Assembly (NCBI RefSeq): GCF_048569485.1
Contig: NC_134355.1
Coordinates: 660,786,215-660,850,214, forward strand
From: Anomaloglossus baeobatrachus
Lineage: Eukaryota; Chordata; Amphibia; Anura; Aromobatidae
Length of the DNA stretch: 64,000 nt
Direction: 5' to 3'
This document shows, piece after piece, positions 20,001-32,651 of the stretch. The notes under the pieces were generated by a model. That model made no database searches, was not told the origin of the DNA, and saw only the letters and a program-made list of their open reading frames with translations. The position numbers were made by a program, and so were the translations under genes. Position 1 is the first letter of the stretch; each line of letters begins with the position of its first letter.

Positions 20001-20234
20001 GAAGGGCAGTGAGCCCCATAGGGGTGAGCAGGCCCATGACGATCGGGAGGGTGCAGGGTAGTAAGGAGTTAAAAGGTTTTGGTTGGGGATGAGGGAGATA
20101 GATGGGGGGCATGGGATTGGTGGTTGGTACTGGAGGGGGGATTGGTGGAGAGCAAGGAAGGGGTGGGGGCATAGTTTGAGGTATAAAGAGAATGTAAAGT
20201 GTGTTACCTCCCCTTTCGTCGCTTGAACTTTGTG
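20001..20234 (+). repeat. Ngaro copy 1, A1 split direct repeat
   Basis: It begins GAAGGGCAGTGAGCCCCATA and matches the A1 and A2 repeats of copy 2 (42928-43158 and 48869-49099). Confidence 0.85.
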
Positions 20235-20265
20235 CCCCAGGACGTTTGTGCTGCAGTCCACTGCG

Positions 20266-22322
20266 ATGGCTGACCTGGCTGCTTTAAGGGACTTAGTGCG
20301 TGGGGCTGCTGAGGTCCTGGGTGCTGACGTACTACGGGATCAGCTGGCGGCGGTTTGCGGTGCTGGAGCGGTGATTCCTGCTGCTCCTGCGCCCGGGCCT
20401 GTTCTACGTGCTCGGCGGTCACGGCCGCCGGTGCGCTACTCCCCCAGTGGAGGGGGGAGAAGGAGATCAAGGAGCCCCTTCGGGGACCCTCCGGCACGAG
20501 GGAGCCCCGCGTCTGCTGTGGTGGAGCTGCCGGTTGCCGGGAGGAATCCTCGCCGGAGATCCCGCGGGTCGGAGGTGGGCGGAGCTTCGGCGAGGCCTAC
20601 TTCCGGTCCGCGGCCTGCAAGGTCCCGGAGCGGAGTAGCGGCAACCCCCGGTGATGTGCGGGCCGGGGGTGGAGCCCAGCGTATCGGATTGGTGGTGGAG
20701 ACTCCCTGCAGACGGCAGGGGAGCGACTCAGGACGGATAGTGGAGGTGGAGTGCGGCGGCGGGCAGAGACGAGCGGGAGAAGAGTGCGGCGGCCCGGCGG
20801 CCATGGTGCGGTCCCGGATTACGGTCCCCTCCGGCGAGGATCGGGCTGGGGGGGGGGTTCCCGGCGTTTGTCAGAGGCAGGACGGCAATCCCGCAGTCGG
20901 CAGGGAGGGAGCCCAATGAGCAGGGAGGACGCAGCAGCGGCGCAGCAAGGATACCGGAGGCCAGCAGGGATGGACGGCGGTACGGCGCCACGTCGTGCCA
21001 AGAGACTGAGGTCCAGCAGGAGGCGTCCGGAGGAGCGGGGTGCGGTGACCGTGGGGGTCGACGGCCGCCAGGTGCGGGCTGTCCCCTCGCTGGTCCCCCC
21101 TGTGGCCGGCAGCGGCAGTTCGGACTCCGGAGGGGATGAAGAGTCGATGGCAGCGACAGGCCGGACGGAGCGACAGCAGGATGATCGGGGCACGGCTGTG
21201 CCAACGTCGGTGCAACGGCAGCCGGGTGAGCGAGCGACAGAAATGTTTAATGCTGTGGGTAGTGCGGGCGGGGGAGGGGGTTCCTCCGCGGGAAGTGTTG
21301 CGCAAGGGGCGAGTGCGGTCGGTCAATCTGGTCTACCGGGCCCGGATTTTTGGGGGCAGCTTTTGGGGGTGTTGCAGGGGTTGTCGGCGGAACGGGGTAG
21401 TCGGATGGGGCCTGGGGCTCCGGTGGGGGCGTGGGTGGCCCCCTCGGAGGTAGTGCAGACAGAGGCGTCGGGGCGTGAGGTTGCGGCGCGGGACACTACC
21501 GCGGCGGTAGATGCGGGACAGGCGGCCGGTGGGGTGGCTGCCGTGGGTGCGAGTAAAGAGGCGGGAAAGGAAAAAGAGAAAGAGGATGAGGTTGTGCGGT
21601 TGGATGATAGGGCGCAGAGTGAAATTTATGTGTGTTTTGAAGGTCAGTTGGGGGTTCATTTAAAAAAGGAAGTGAGGGACAAGATTTGGAAAGGGGAGTA
21701 TGTGGAAATTTTTTCCCTGCTTCCCCTGGAGAAGTTTAATTTGGATAAGGTGAAGCCCAGTGATACAAAAAAGGAGAAGGAGGATGAGGAAAAACGGAGG
21801 TATAGGTTGATCCCGAGGACGTTTACCAATTGGCTGCAGGCCTTTGCGATCTTGGCTAGCGTGATTGGGGAAAAGGAGCCGGAGCATTGTTCCGCTCTAT
21901 TCGGTTATATGGACGCGATAGGGGAGGCGTATAGAGTATACGGCGGATTAGGGTGGTTAAGATATGACGAACAGTTCCGGCAACGGAAGGCTCTGCGGCC
22001 TGGTGTTCAGTGGGGACACAAAGATATTTCTTTGTGGATGCGGCTAATGACGGCTCCGGCTCAGCCCTTTCGAGGTGGTGCCGGGAGCCCGGGTGCGAGC
22101 GGCGGGTCCCCGGCTGGACAGAAAAAGGGGGCTTGTTGGCAATATAACGAGGGCCAGTGTAAGTTCGGGGCCTCATGTCGTTTCAAACATGAGTGTTCCG
22201 GATGTGGAGGTTCTCACTCCCTGGCAAGGTGCTTTAAGAAAGGAAAAGGAAAGGCGGGGGAGGGGTCTGGAAAAAGGGAGGACGCCAGTGAGGGTAGAGG
22301 CGATGCTTCCCTATCTAAATAG
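20266..22322 (+). pseudogene. Ngaro copy 1, Gag-like region
   Basis: The N-terminus (MADLAALRDLVRGAAEVLG) is followed by an Arg/Ser-rich low-complexity region. A conserved globular part follows ([18 protein letters not shown] through [15 protein letters not shown]). It ends with a CCCH-type zinc finger ([19 protein letters not shown]) and an adjacent [13 protein letters not shown] knuckle. It is the counterpart of 43188-45248 in copy 2. It is expected to bind and package element RNA. Confidence 0.75.
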
Positions 22323-23864
22323 GTACCCGGACGTTAGAGCGGCGGAATTGTTGGCACGTGGTTTTACGGAAGGTTTTCGGATTCCGTTTGAATCTGAGGC
22401 GCCGGTGTTTCGCCCGGGGAATTTGAGGTCCGCAAAAGAACATCCAGCGGTGGTGAAGGAAAAGCTGCAAAAGGAGGTGGAGTTGGGGAGGATGGCGGGT
22501 CCATTCCAGGACCCGCCATTCTCCAATTTAAGGATTTCCCCCCTTGGGGTGGTGCCTAAGAAGGAGCCGAACAAATTTCGGCTCATCCATCATTTATCTT
22601 ATCCGGAGGGATTGTCGGTGAATGATGGGATATCACCAGAGTTGTCGGCAGTTTCTTATGTATCCTTTGATAAGGCATTGGAGCTGGTAAGGGCTGCCGG
22701 GCGGGGGGCCCTAATGGCAAAGGCGTATGTGGAAGCAGCTTTTCGTTTACTTCCGGTGCATCCAGAGAGTCTTCATCTCTTGGGGTGTATGTGGGATGGG
22801 GAATACTATGTTGATCGCTGCCTGCCGATGGGCTGTTCCATTTTGTGTGCACATTTTGAGGCATTTAGTACCTTTGTGGAATGGGTAGTCAAGGACGTGG
22901 CAGGGGTCCATTCAGTGATTCACTATTTGGATGACTTCTTTTGCGTGGGTCCGGCGGGCTCTTCGGTTTGCTCCTTGTTGTTGTTTACGTTAGAGCGGAT
23001 TGCGAGGAGCCTGGGTATTCCGTTGGCAAAAGAAAAAACAGAAGGCCGGTGACTGCTCTATGTTTTTTAGGTATTGAAATTGATACACTGGCAATGGAAT
23101 GCCGATTGCCTGAGGGGAAGCTTCTGGATTTGAAGGCGTCGGTGCGTTTTTTGTATCAGGCCAAGAAGGTGCGGTTGCGGGACTTGCAGTCAGTGCTCGG
23201 GAAATTGAATTTCGCTTGTCGCATCATGCCGATGGGGCGGATCTTTAATAGGAGGCTGGCAAGTGCATCCGCGGGGGTAAGAGCTCCGAATCACTTTGTC
23301 AGAGTGACAAAAGTGATGAAGGGGGATTTGTTGGTTTGGGAGAAGTTTTTGGACCGGTACAACGGTCGGACTCTTTGGATGAGCAAGGCTTTGTCCAATA
23401 GCCAGTTGGAGTTGTATACTGATGCGGCTGGAGCGACAGGTTTTGGGGCAATTTTTCAGACGCACTGGTGTGTTGGAAAATGGCCAAAGCTTTGGGTGGA
23501 AACAGGTCTGGTGAGGAATTTGGCGCTGCTGGAATTGTTTCCCATAATTGTAGCAGTGGAGTTATGGGGCCCCGATTTTTCCGGAAGAAGGGTTTGCATG
23601 CATTGTGACAACATGGCGGTGGTGCATTCCATCAATGCGCTGTCGGCAAAATCCCCGCCGGTTGTGGGGTATTTAAGGCACTTGGTGTTGCGTTGTTTGG
23701 AGTTGAACATTTGCGTGGTGGCTCGGCACGTGCCAGGGATTCGAAACGAGGTGGCTGACGCGTTATCACTGTTTCAGTTTTGCAGGTTCAGGAAGCTGGT
23801 GCCGGGAGCGGACGCGGATGGAGAACCTTGCCCGGACGGGCTGTGGGACCTGGCATCGGTGTAG
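22265..23864 (+). pseudogene. Ngaro copy 1, RT-RNase H region
   Basis: Recognisable RT blocks are [10 protein letters not shown], a palm segment before [24 protein letters not shown] and the catalytic [11 protein letters not shown] connection and RNase H follow ([16 protein letters not shown] and [18 protein letters not shown]). The sequence style is that of DIRS/Ngaro RTs. It is a fossil part. Confidence 0.85.
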
Positions 23865-24751
23865 CTTTTGAGGAGATTAGGAGATCGGTGTCTGAGGCTA
23901 CTTGGTGCCGATATCAGGCGGTGTGGAAGGAATGGGCAGAGTTGGAAAGAAGGGACTTCGTGGAGTCGGGTTACAAAGACCGAGTGTTGGGGGTCCTGAT
24001 GTTAATTAGTGGGGATTTTTCGGCAGGTCGGTCCGTTTCGGTGATGGGTGGCAAGCTGGCGGCATTGGCCTTCCTGTTTCAGATGCAAGGGGTCCGGGAT
24101 GCGACTAAGGATTTTCTGGTGCGGCAGGCAATGAAGGGTTTTCGGAAAGGGGCCCAGTCGCGTGACATGAGGCGGCCGGTGTCATTGCCTTTGTTGGGGC
24201 GTTTAGTGGGATGTTTGGGGGAATTGTGTTCGTCTCCTTTTGAGAGGGGGTTGTTTTCGGTAGCTTTTGTATTGGCGTTTTTTGGGGCCTTTCGCATTGG
24301 TGAATTGGTCAGCCCGACTAAGCAAGCAATGGGTGGTTTGATGATGGAGGATGTAATGCTGGGGGAGGATAGAGTGGAATGTCGGCTTCGTTTTTCGAAG
24401 ACGGATCAGAGGGGGCGGGGGCGCTTAGTGGTGTTGTTTGCGTTACCGGGACACCAACTGTGCCCGGTGGTACAGGTTTCGGAGTTTATAAAGGTACGCG
24501 GAGGTTACCCGGGCGTTTTCCTGCGGCATGCGGACGGATTGGCCTTGTCGCGTTACCAATTCATTGCGGTGCTGAAGATGGCCTTAGCTCGGGTGGGGGA
24601 GGAGCCAAGTGAATACGGGTCTCACTCCTTCCGGATTGGGGCGGCAACGGAAGCCGCCAGGTGGGGTTTGAGTGAGGATTGTATCCGGCGGATTGGGAGG
24701 TGGGAGTCTTCCAGGTTTCGCTTGTACATTAGGCCTCATTTGGTCAGATGA
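23780..24751 (+). CDS. Ngaro copy 1, tyrosine recombinase part
   Basis: The C-terminal catalytic domain shows [12 protein letters not shown] (first Arg), [17 protein letters not shown] (His-x-x-Arg) and [15 protein letters not shown], with the Trp-containing box and nucleophile Tyr. The N-terminal half is the helical core-binding domain (EATWCRYQAVWKEW). This enzyme replaces the integrase of LTR elements and is thought to insert a circular DNA intermediate by recombination. The part reads open over 323 codons. Confidence 0.87.
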   Translation: MQVQEAGAGSGRGWRTLPGRAVGPGIGVAFEEIRRSVSEATWCRYQAVWKEWAELERRDFVESGYKDRVLGVLMLISGDFSAGRSVSVMGGKLAALAFLFQMQGVRDATKDFLVRQAMKGFRKGAQSRDMRRPVSLPLLGRLVGCLGELCSSPFERGLFSVAFVLAFFGAFRIGELVSPTKQAMGGLMMEDVMLGEDRVECRLRFSKTDQRGRGRLVVLFALPGHQLCPVVQVSEFIKVRGGYPGVFLRHADGLALSRYQFIAVLKMALARVGEEPSEYGSHSFRIGAATEAARWGLSEDCIRRIGRWESSRFRLYIRPHLVR

Positions 24752-24799
24752 TGATTCGGGGGTGGGGAATTCCTGTTTTGTGTTTTGATGCTGGTATGT

Positions 24800-25440
24800 G
24801 ACAATTTTCTTGGCTGTTGCTGTTTTATTCGTGGTGTTTATATTTTGTAGGGCCATGCCTTGTGTGGATCCTCAGGCACTCCTACGTGTATTGGGGAGCG
24901 TTGCGGGCGGATGTGCGTCACGATGGTCGGCAGCTTGGAGTGTCGGTGACGGAGGCCCGAGTAAAGTGGCTGGGAATTCGGGGCATGACCTGGGGTAGGG
25001 TGCGCCCAGAGGTGGCTTATTATAGCCGTATGTATCGTGACCCGGATGTGTTAATTTTACACGTGGGTGGGAATGATTTGGGAGTAAGGTCGGCAAGGGA
25101 ATTGAAAAGGGACATAAAGTTGGACCTGTTACATTAGTGGAGGGCGTTCCCGGGCATTGTGATCGTTTGGTCGGACATCATAGCTCGGACGCAGTGGCGT
25201 TTTGGTAGGTCGGTGGACCGTATTAATAGGGCTCGGAGTAAGCTGAACCGGGCAATTGGCAGGTTTGTGGCACGGAATGGTGGTTTGGTGGTGCGGCATA
25301 GAGAATTGGAGGAGTCCACGGAACAGTACCTAAGGGGAGATGGAGTTCACCTGACCGATGTGGGTCTGGATTTATGGATGTTGGGTTTGAGGGATGGCCT
25401 GGAGCAAGCACTTGGGGTGTGGGGGGCCCGGGCCAAGTAA
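24800..25440 (+). pseudogene. Ngaro copy 1, SGNH hydrolase part
   Basis: It shows block [12 protein letters not shown] and block [14 protein letters not shown] of the SGNH/GDSL hydrolase fold, with the catalytic Ser in an HSYVYWG stretch. It lies directly downstream of the recombinase as in known Ngaro elements. The role in the element is unknown. Confidence 0.8.
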
Positions 25441-25463
25441 GGTGGTCACTTGGCCGGTCTGTG

Positions 25464-25937
25464 GCGGGGGGATAGGTCCGTCTGAGAGGTTGGGAGTACC
25501 GACAGTCGGTTGGTTGGTACGAAGTCGCTCAAGGGGAGTGGCTTCGGAGTGGATGGGAACTTGCAGGCGGAGGTCCTGCAGGTTCTGGGTGGGGGTAATT
25601 AACGATGGAACGTTATTACCCCTCACCTTGGGCCGGTTGGTCACGGCCGAGGTGGTCCTCTGGGCCGGTTTGGAGGTTACGGCCGGGGGGTTAAGAATGA
25701 TGGTTGTTTCCCTCTCGGATGGATCTATCGGTGGTTTTGGTTATAAGGGTATATATGTATAAAGGTTATGTTTAACAATGGGTGGCATGTTGAGCCACGA
25801 GTTTGGTATACATATATACGGTTAAATAAAAGCTGTGGCCATTCCTTGCAATAAAGTCGTAGTTATCGTCTTTATTTAAGTAAATAGGGTATGGGGGGTA
25901 GAACCTGTTAACCTGCTTATCCCTTATAGATGCGTCA
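25464..25937 (+). repeat. Ngaro copy 1, B1 split direct repeat
   Basis: It matches the B1 and B2 repeats of copy 2 (473 bases each) and ends at GATGCGTCA. An AATAAA-type signal near its end could serve for polyadenylation. Confidence 0.82.
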
Positions 25938-26045
25938 TGAAGATAAATGGTGGGACATGGAGCCCAGAGCTCCTAAGTTTTTGATTTTATCCACATCCAT
26001 GCTGCTTGCCACCCTTCAGTGATTGACAAGATGCTGACTAGGTTA

Positions 26046-26119
26046 GGCCAGGCAATAAGAAGCTGCGCACTAGAAGGACCTAAGAACCTTCTAGTGCGCA
26101 ACTTCTTATCATCTGGCCT
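26046..26119. repeat. Short hairpin palindrome
   Basis: GGCCAGGCAATAAGAAGC.. pairs with its complement ending in ..CTTATCATCTGGCC. The arms of about 32 bases surround a 10-base loop. It could be a short MITE remnant. Confidence 0.75.
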
Positions 26120-26587
26120 TAATAACAGCTAGCTCACTGCCATAATAGGATTCTGATAGAGGAAATAAACTATTAATCATGAGAGACCACCAGTTTAGGC
26201 CACAATATGTTCTGTCAGGAAATAATACAAATGCCAGGTGGCACCATAACTAGGAGAAGCAATATCAACATATATGAGCTTTTTTAGTTTACATTTTCCA
26301 TTTTAAAAGTTATGTTATTCACGATCTCAGGAAATATATATTGATTTGTAACATATCCTTTTAATTAATATATATATGAATATATTATTATTATACTTCA
26401 ATTTATATGTAGCTGATATTTATTACAATAATAATATGATCATTCTAAATTTCTTAATATCTTACAATTTTAGGCCACTTTATACTAAACATACAAACAA
26501 CTTTTTAAGAGACTTGATCATTTTTTAAGTAAACATCAAACATGCCCTATCTGCAGACAGAATGCCTATGTCCAATATGGAATAAGT

Positions 26588-26681
26588 CCAGTGGGCGGTC
26601 CTACTCAGTGATTGACATTTTTTTCTGTATTCATATGTATACAAGGAAGACTGTCAATCACTCAGTAGGACCGCCCACTGG
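26588..26681. repeat. Hairpin palindrome with 30-base perfect arms
   Basis: CCAGTGGGCGGTCCTACTCA and the following ten bases are repeated as the exact complement at 26652-26681. The arms surround an AT-rich spacer of 34 bases. It is probably a small inverted-repeat element in the 3' flank of the P450 gene. Confidence 0.85.
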
Positions 26682-26927
26682 TCTTTTAAAAGGGTTATTT
26701 TTAATCAATAGATCTTGGAATAATAATAATTTCCACACTTGTATGTGTTAAAAGAAATGTTCCTGTGCTGAGATAATCTTATATATGTGTCCCTGCTGTA
26801 TATTGTAAAATATTGTTCCGCTGTATGTTTGTATGGAATTCAACTTCTTAAGAAAACTTTTGAAGATGACATTTTGTCACCAATGTAGGTAATTCTTGGA
26901 ATTTTACATGTTGATGACACTCAAAGG

Positions 26928-27106
26928 TTACACACGAGGGATAGCGCATATCTTATATGCCTTTGGAGGGGCTGTGAATCCTCCCGCAGCAGTCAGGTCC
27001 AGTGTAGCCCCAGGAGGAGCCTGGAACGTGAAGTTCTGCAGTAGCTTTGTGAAGAACATGAACAGCTCCATTTTGGCCAAGTTTTCTCCAGCGCAACTTC
27101 TCTTAC
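26928..27106 (-). CDS. P450 exon 9 (last coding exon, heme-binding loop)
   Basis: The acceptor is TTGTTGTAG at the 27107 edge. Two bases complete the Gly codon shared with exon 8. Then [20 protein letters not shown] follows, where the Cys is the axial heme ligand and the rest is the L-helix. It ends KICAIPRV and TAA at 26930-26928. The length of 179 bases is near the usual 182 for CYP2 exon 9. Confidence 0.95.
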
Positions 27107-30100
27107 CTACAACAAAATAAGAAGTTAAAGGATAAAAAGTTCTCATTTTTTAATGGAAAAGCAAAAGGTACTGTATACTTCCAACATGGGCTTTTTAACA
27201 CTTCGTTTGAAGTGTTCTGCCTTCTGCATTCATCTGTGTTGGCATTGTTTCATTTGCTGTTCATGTTTATTTGCTACATTGTACTTTGGCCCCCTCTAGT
27301 GACCAAAGTTTAATAGCACCGGGCTTGCATTTCATGTTTCCTCTCTCCTCCCCCTTGCGGTGCATTCTGGGTAAGAAGTCTCATTTCCTGCTGGCTCACA
27401 AGCTGAGGACAGTCTCCATTTTTATCCCCTGAGTGTTAGCATTGCTGGTAAGAGAATATGTTGTAATGAGTGATTCACTACTAACATTTAAGCAGAGCCT
27501 GGATGCCTTTCTTGAAAAATGTAATATTACCAGTTATGTATATTAGATTTTATGACAGGGTGTTGATCCAGGGAACTAGTCTGATTGCCATATGTGGAGT
27601 CAGGAAGGAATTTTTTTTCCCCATTGGAGCTTGTTTGCCACATTGTTTTTTTTTTGCCTTCCTCTGGATCAACATGTTAGGCTACGGGTTGAACTAGATA
27701 GACTAAGGGGTACTTTGCACACTATGACATCACAGGTGCAATGTCGGTGGGGTCATGTTGAAAGTGACGCACTTCTTGCGTCGCTCTCGACATCGTAGTG
27801 TGGAAATCCTAGATGATACGATTAACGAGCGCAAAAGCGTCGTAATCGTATTATCGGTGTAGCATCGGCGAATTTCATAATTACGCTGACGCGACGGTCT
27901 GATGTTGTTACTCGCTCCAGCGACAGCACACATCGCTGTGTGTGAAGTCGCAAGAGCGAGGAACATCTCCTACCTGCGTCCCGGCTGCAATGCGGAAGGA
28001 AGGAGGTGGGAGGGATGTTTACATCCCGCTCATCTCCGCCCCTCCGCTCCTATAGATCGCCTGCCGGGTGACACCGCATGACCCGCCCCCTTTATAAGAA
28101 GGCGGTTCGCCGGCCAGAGCAACGTCGCATGGCAGGTGAGTGTATGTGAAGCAGCCGTAGCGATAATATTCTCTACGGTAGCTATCACAATGATATCGCT
28201 GCTGCGACAGGGGCGGGGACTATCGCGCTCGGCATCGCAGCATTGGCTTGCGATGTCGTAGTGTGCAAAGTACCCCTTAGAGTCTCCCTTCAACCTTAAA
28301 AACTATAATACTATGATACTATGAATATTTATTTTTTGTTGCCATAAGCAGCCCTGGACTCTCGCCATGTTAGATGTCTGCATTTACTAAGCTAAGATTA
28401 AGCTGCTTGTACACTTCTATGTATATTGTCACGCTTCTATATGTATGTTCCCTTTTATATTACCAATGTACTGATCATACGCATCTTATTGTGCTAGTTT
28501 CACCAATCAAACAAACACATTTACAAATGTTAATTTAAATACAGACTTCAAGTAACAGTCTACTTATTAAGCTATGCTGAAAAAACAAAAAAGCTTGCAC
28601 TGAATGTACACTACAGCACTAAAAAATTCCAACTGTACTTATTATAAATATGAGATTTTTGGCAAAAAATTGCAATTTCTTGAGCCACCCCGCCACTTCA
28701 CGACAAATCTCTGTTGGGGCAGTCCTAACACTAAAATATTTTTATAAAAGGTGCCATATGGCCTCACATATGAATAGTAGAACTGCTCTTAGCAGCACTC
28801 ACCTGGTCTATTTCAATCCCGTACCCATGACTGAGTCATGGCTGTGGGCGGGACAGGTCCAAGTAAATGCTGCATGAAGTAAATAGCCTGTGGACAGGGC
28901 CTGATGACTGAATGTGAACAGTAACCAATCGCCAAAATCTAGACAGGTGGAATACATCCCAAATTTGGGTGCATAGCAAGGTGGGGGTCAGCCACCGACC
29001 AATTTAATGAAGAAAAAACAAAAAAGCTAGCACTGAATGTGCACTACAGCACTAAAAAATTCCAACTGTACTTATTATAAATATGAGATTTTTTCAGGCC
29101 CTGTCCACAGGCTATTTACTTCATGCAGCATTTGCTTAAAAGACCTGTCCCGCCCACAGCCATGACTCAGTCATGGGTACGGGATTGAAATAGACCAGGT
29201 GAGTGCTGCTAAGAGCAGTTCTACTATTCATATGTGAGGCCGTATGGCACATTTTATAAAAATATTTTAGTGTAGGACTGCCCCAAATGAGATTTGCCGT
29301 GACGTGGCGAGGCAGCTCAAGAAATTGCAATTTTTTGCCAAAAATCTCAAACTTTTTTTTATAATAAGTACAGTTTGGAATTTTTAGTGCTGAAGTGCAC
29401 ATTTAGTGCTGGCTTTTTGTTTTTTCTTCATTGAATTGGTCGGTAGCTGACCCCCACCTTGCCATGCACCCCAATTTGGGATGTATTCCACCTGTCTAGA
29501 TTTTGGCGGTTGGTGACTGTTCACATTCAGTCATCAGGCCTTGTCCACAGGCTATTTACTTCATGCAGCATTTGCTTGGACCTGTCCCGCCCACAGCCAT
29601 GACTCAGTCATGGGTACGGGATTGAAATAGAGCAGGTGAGTGCTGCTAAGAGCAGTTCTACTATTCATATGTGAGGCCATATGGCACATTTTGTAAAAAT
29701 ATTTTAGTGTAGGACTGCCCCAAATGAGATTTGCTGTGACGTGGCGGGGTAACTCAAGAAATTGCATTTTTTTGCCAAAAATCTCAACATTTTTTATAAT
29801 AAGCACAGTTTGGAATTTTTAGTGCTGAAGTGCACATTTAGTGCTGGCTTTTTGTTTTTTCTTCATTGAATTGGTCGGTGGTTGACCCCCACCTTGCTAT
29901 GCATACCAATTTGGGATGTATTCCACCTGTCTAGATTTTGGCGGTTGGTGACTGTTCACATTCAGTCATCAGGCTCTGTCCACAGGCTATTTACTTCATG
30001 CAGCATTTGCTTGGACCTGTCCCGCCCACAGCCATGACTCAGTCATGGGTACGGGATTGAAATAGACCAGGTGAGTGCTGCTAAGAGCAGTTCTACTATT

Positions 30101-32610
30101 CATATGTGAGGTCGTATGGCACATTTTATAAAAAATATTTTAGTGTAGGACTGCCTCAAATGAGATTTGCCGTGACGTGGCGGGGTAGCTCAAGAAATTG
30201 CAATTTTTTTCCAAAAATCTCAAAAATTTTTATAATAAGTACAGTTTGGAATTTTTAGTGCTGAAGTGCACATTTAGTGCAGGCTTTTTGTTTTTTCTTT
30301 ATTAAGCTATGCTGGATAAGGTTAAGCTGCCTGTCAAACAGTATACGCTCCAGGGTCCATATAGGGAGGACAGAAGAGACACAGTGATATTATATTACGC
30401 TTTGGCTATCCCAACGTAAGACCAATAAGTTAGATAAAACCCCAAGTGTGCCTTACACAAATGACTCCATCTGTTCCCAGATGTTCTCCTACTGTGCCCG
30501 TGATGGTCGTAAGCTAGTATGGAAATCTTCGGCAACTTTACACTTAGCACTACGTTCACAATCAGCAGCTTTGCTGTGTTTTCTTCTGGAGCCAAAACCT
30601 GCTCTATTAACAGTAAAAGCACTGCGTTCAACACATTTGTTTAATTGACTTTTTTGTGTGGAATACATGGGTGATTTGCCTATAGTACATATTTAAAAAT
30701 ATTAGTTTTATTTACCAAAACTGCAGCAAAAACTGTTTGCAAAAGCAAAGCTAAACTTGTTTGCCAGGGGCGTAATGACCGCGGTCGCAGAAGTTGCTAC
30801 TGCGATCGGGCTCGGGGTGCAGGGGGCCCGCCGGCTCCGGCTTCAGCTAGATGTGTGTCTGAAGGCACACATCCAGCTGACATATATTGGAGCCGATTAA
30901 GGCCGTGAATATTTATTGCTCCCACACACACAATCGTGCGCATGGGGAGCAGAGAATATGCTGATAGCTGCCAATGCTGTAAGTGGCCGCACATAACACT
31001 GATGTCATGTGCTGCGCCGTTTACACACTGGTCAGTTCCAAGTGTCGCAGGACACCGGGAAAGTGCAGGGTAGGTGAGTACCATGGCAACCAGTCACACA
31101 GGGCCCCTTCCTGCAGACAGCAGATGGGGCACCGCAGGGAGCAGCAGTTCACTGTGATTTGCTGCTCCTGCAGTGCACAGGCTCCAGCACATGGCGCCCT
31201 CCCCTCCTTTGTGCCCTGTCTGCTCCCATCTTCACCACAGAGAGTGGGAGGGGCGGCTGCACTGCTGCGGCCGGAGAGGCTGCTTCTTAAGACCTTCGGA
31301 ACTCCAAGAGACCAAGAAGGAGGTGAGTATAATGTGATCATGTGTTATGTGCTGCCTGTATGTGTTATGTATAAGATATGTGTGTCCTGTATAGTGTTCA
31401 ATATGTAGCTGTCTTTCTGTGTATACTGTCTGTCTGTGTATACTGTCTGTGTATACTATCTGTCTGTGCATACTGTCTGTCTGTGTATACTGTCTGTGTA
31501 TACTGTCTGTGTATACTGTCTGTGTATACTGTGTCTGTCTGTGTATAATGTGTCTGTCTGTGTATACCGTCTTTGTATACTATCTGTCTGTGTATGCTGT
31601 CTGTCTGTGTATACTGTCTGTGTATACTGTCTGTCTGTGTATATTATCTGTCTGTCTATACTGTCTGTTTATACTGTCTATCTATACTGTCTGTTTATAC
31701 TGTCTGTCTGTCCATACTGTCTGTCTATACTGTCTGTCTGTCCATACTGTCTGTCTATACTGTCTGTCTGTCTATACTGTCTGTGTATTTTGTCTATCTG
31801 TCTATCTGTACATCCTATCTATCCATCCATCCATCCATTCTGTTTGTCTGTACGTCTATCTATTAGTGTTGAGCGGACCCAGACTGTAAACGTCCGGATC
31901 CGCGCGGTTTCAGCGCTATCTCCGAGGACGACCGGGACGCAGGATTCTGGGTGCACGATCCGGATTCGGCAATTCATAAAGCATGAAAAAAACAATAAAT
32001 AAATGAGCGTTTCATACTTACCAACACTCAGTGTCATGGCGGCATACTGCTTCTGGGTCGCGCTTTCACTTCCTCTGCTGGGCACGCAATCACACAGCTT
32101 TCCTTCTTTTCTCCACCCAGCGGCCGTCCGTGCAGGCTGACATGCCCCCCAGCCTGTGACAGTCTCCTGCAGTCATCGCTCTCTGCCCACAGGCTGTCCG
32201 TGCAGGCTGACATGCCCCCCAGCCTGTGACAGTCTCCTGCAGTCATCGCTCTCTGCCCACAGGCTGTCCGTGCAGGCTGACATGCCCCCAGCTTGTCAAA
32301 GTGCCCCAGCCCCGGAGGCTGTGAGAGTGTGCTATGCTCATGGCGTCATCGTTAATAGCAGCTCACGCTATACTCAGAGCGAGCAGTGTTATCGCTCTGA
32401 GATGTAGCAGAGCTGGTTGTGTCGCCGCCCGTAGGCTGTGACAGTGTGTTATGCTCATGGCGTCATCGTTAATAGCGGCTCACGCTACACTCAGAGTGAG
32501 CAGTGTTATCGCTCTGAGATGTAGCAGAGCTGGTTGTGTCGCCGCGGCTGGAATATATACATTCATTTATTCAGCATGTGACAGTGCCCCAGCCCCGGAG
32601 GCTGTGACAG

Positions 32611-32651
<41 letters not shown>

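Larger units (their letters stand above)
20001..25937 (+). mobile_element. Ngaro-type tyrosine-recombinase retroelement, copy 1 (fossil)
   Basis: The order is: A1 repeat (20001-20234), Gag-like, RT-RNase H, tyrosine recombinase, SGNH hydrolase, B1 repeat (25464-25937). A hydrolase downstream of the recombinase and split direct repeats are Ngaro features within the DIRS order. The A2 and B2 repeats that should follow are absent; the flank begins directly after GATGCGTCA. A B1-B2 recombination would remove A2 and leave just this. The copy is broken, with several breaks, but is close to copy 2 at 42928-49738 by eye, so it is not very old. Confidence 0.88.

Noticed and set aside
20230-20919. Several long GC-rich frames on both strands around the Ngaro Gag-like region
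   Set aside because: They are shadow frames in high-GC sequence. Only the frame shared by both Ngaro copies and ending in the zinc finger is kept.
28905-28935. CTGATGA in the composite repeat as a hammerhead core
   Set aside because: No GAAA follows a pairable stem II, and the opposite strand lacks the core, so a ribozyme is not supported.
28564-30314. CRISPR-like array reading of the regularly spaced repeats
   Set aside because: Units are about 435 bp, diverged and partly inverted in a vertebrate intron. There are no short identical repeats with unique spacers.
31408-31889. Long open frames of Cys/Leu/Ser/Tyr/Val repeats across the VNTR, apparently a repetitive protein
   Set aside because: The frames arise from the TGTCTGTGTATAC unit in three overlapping phases, with no start context, domain or conserved use.
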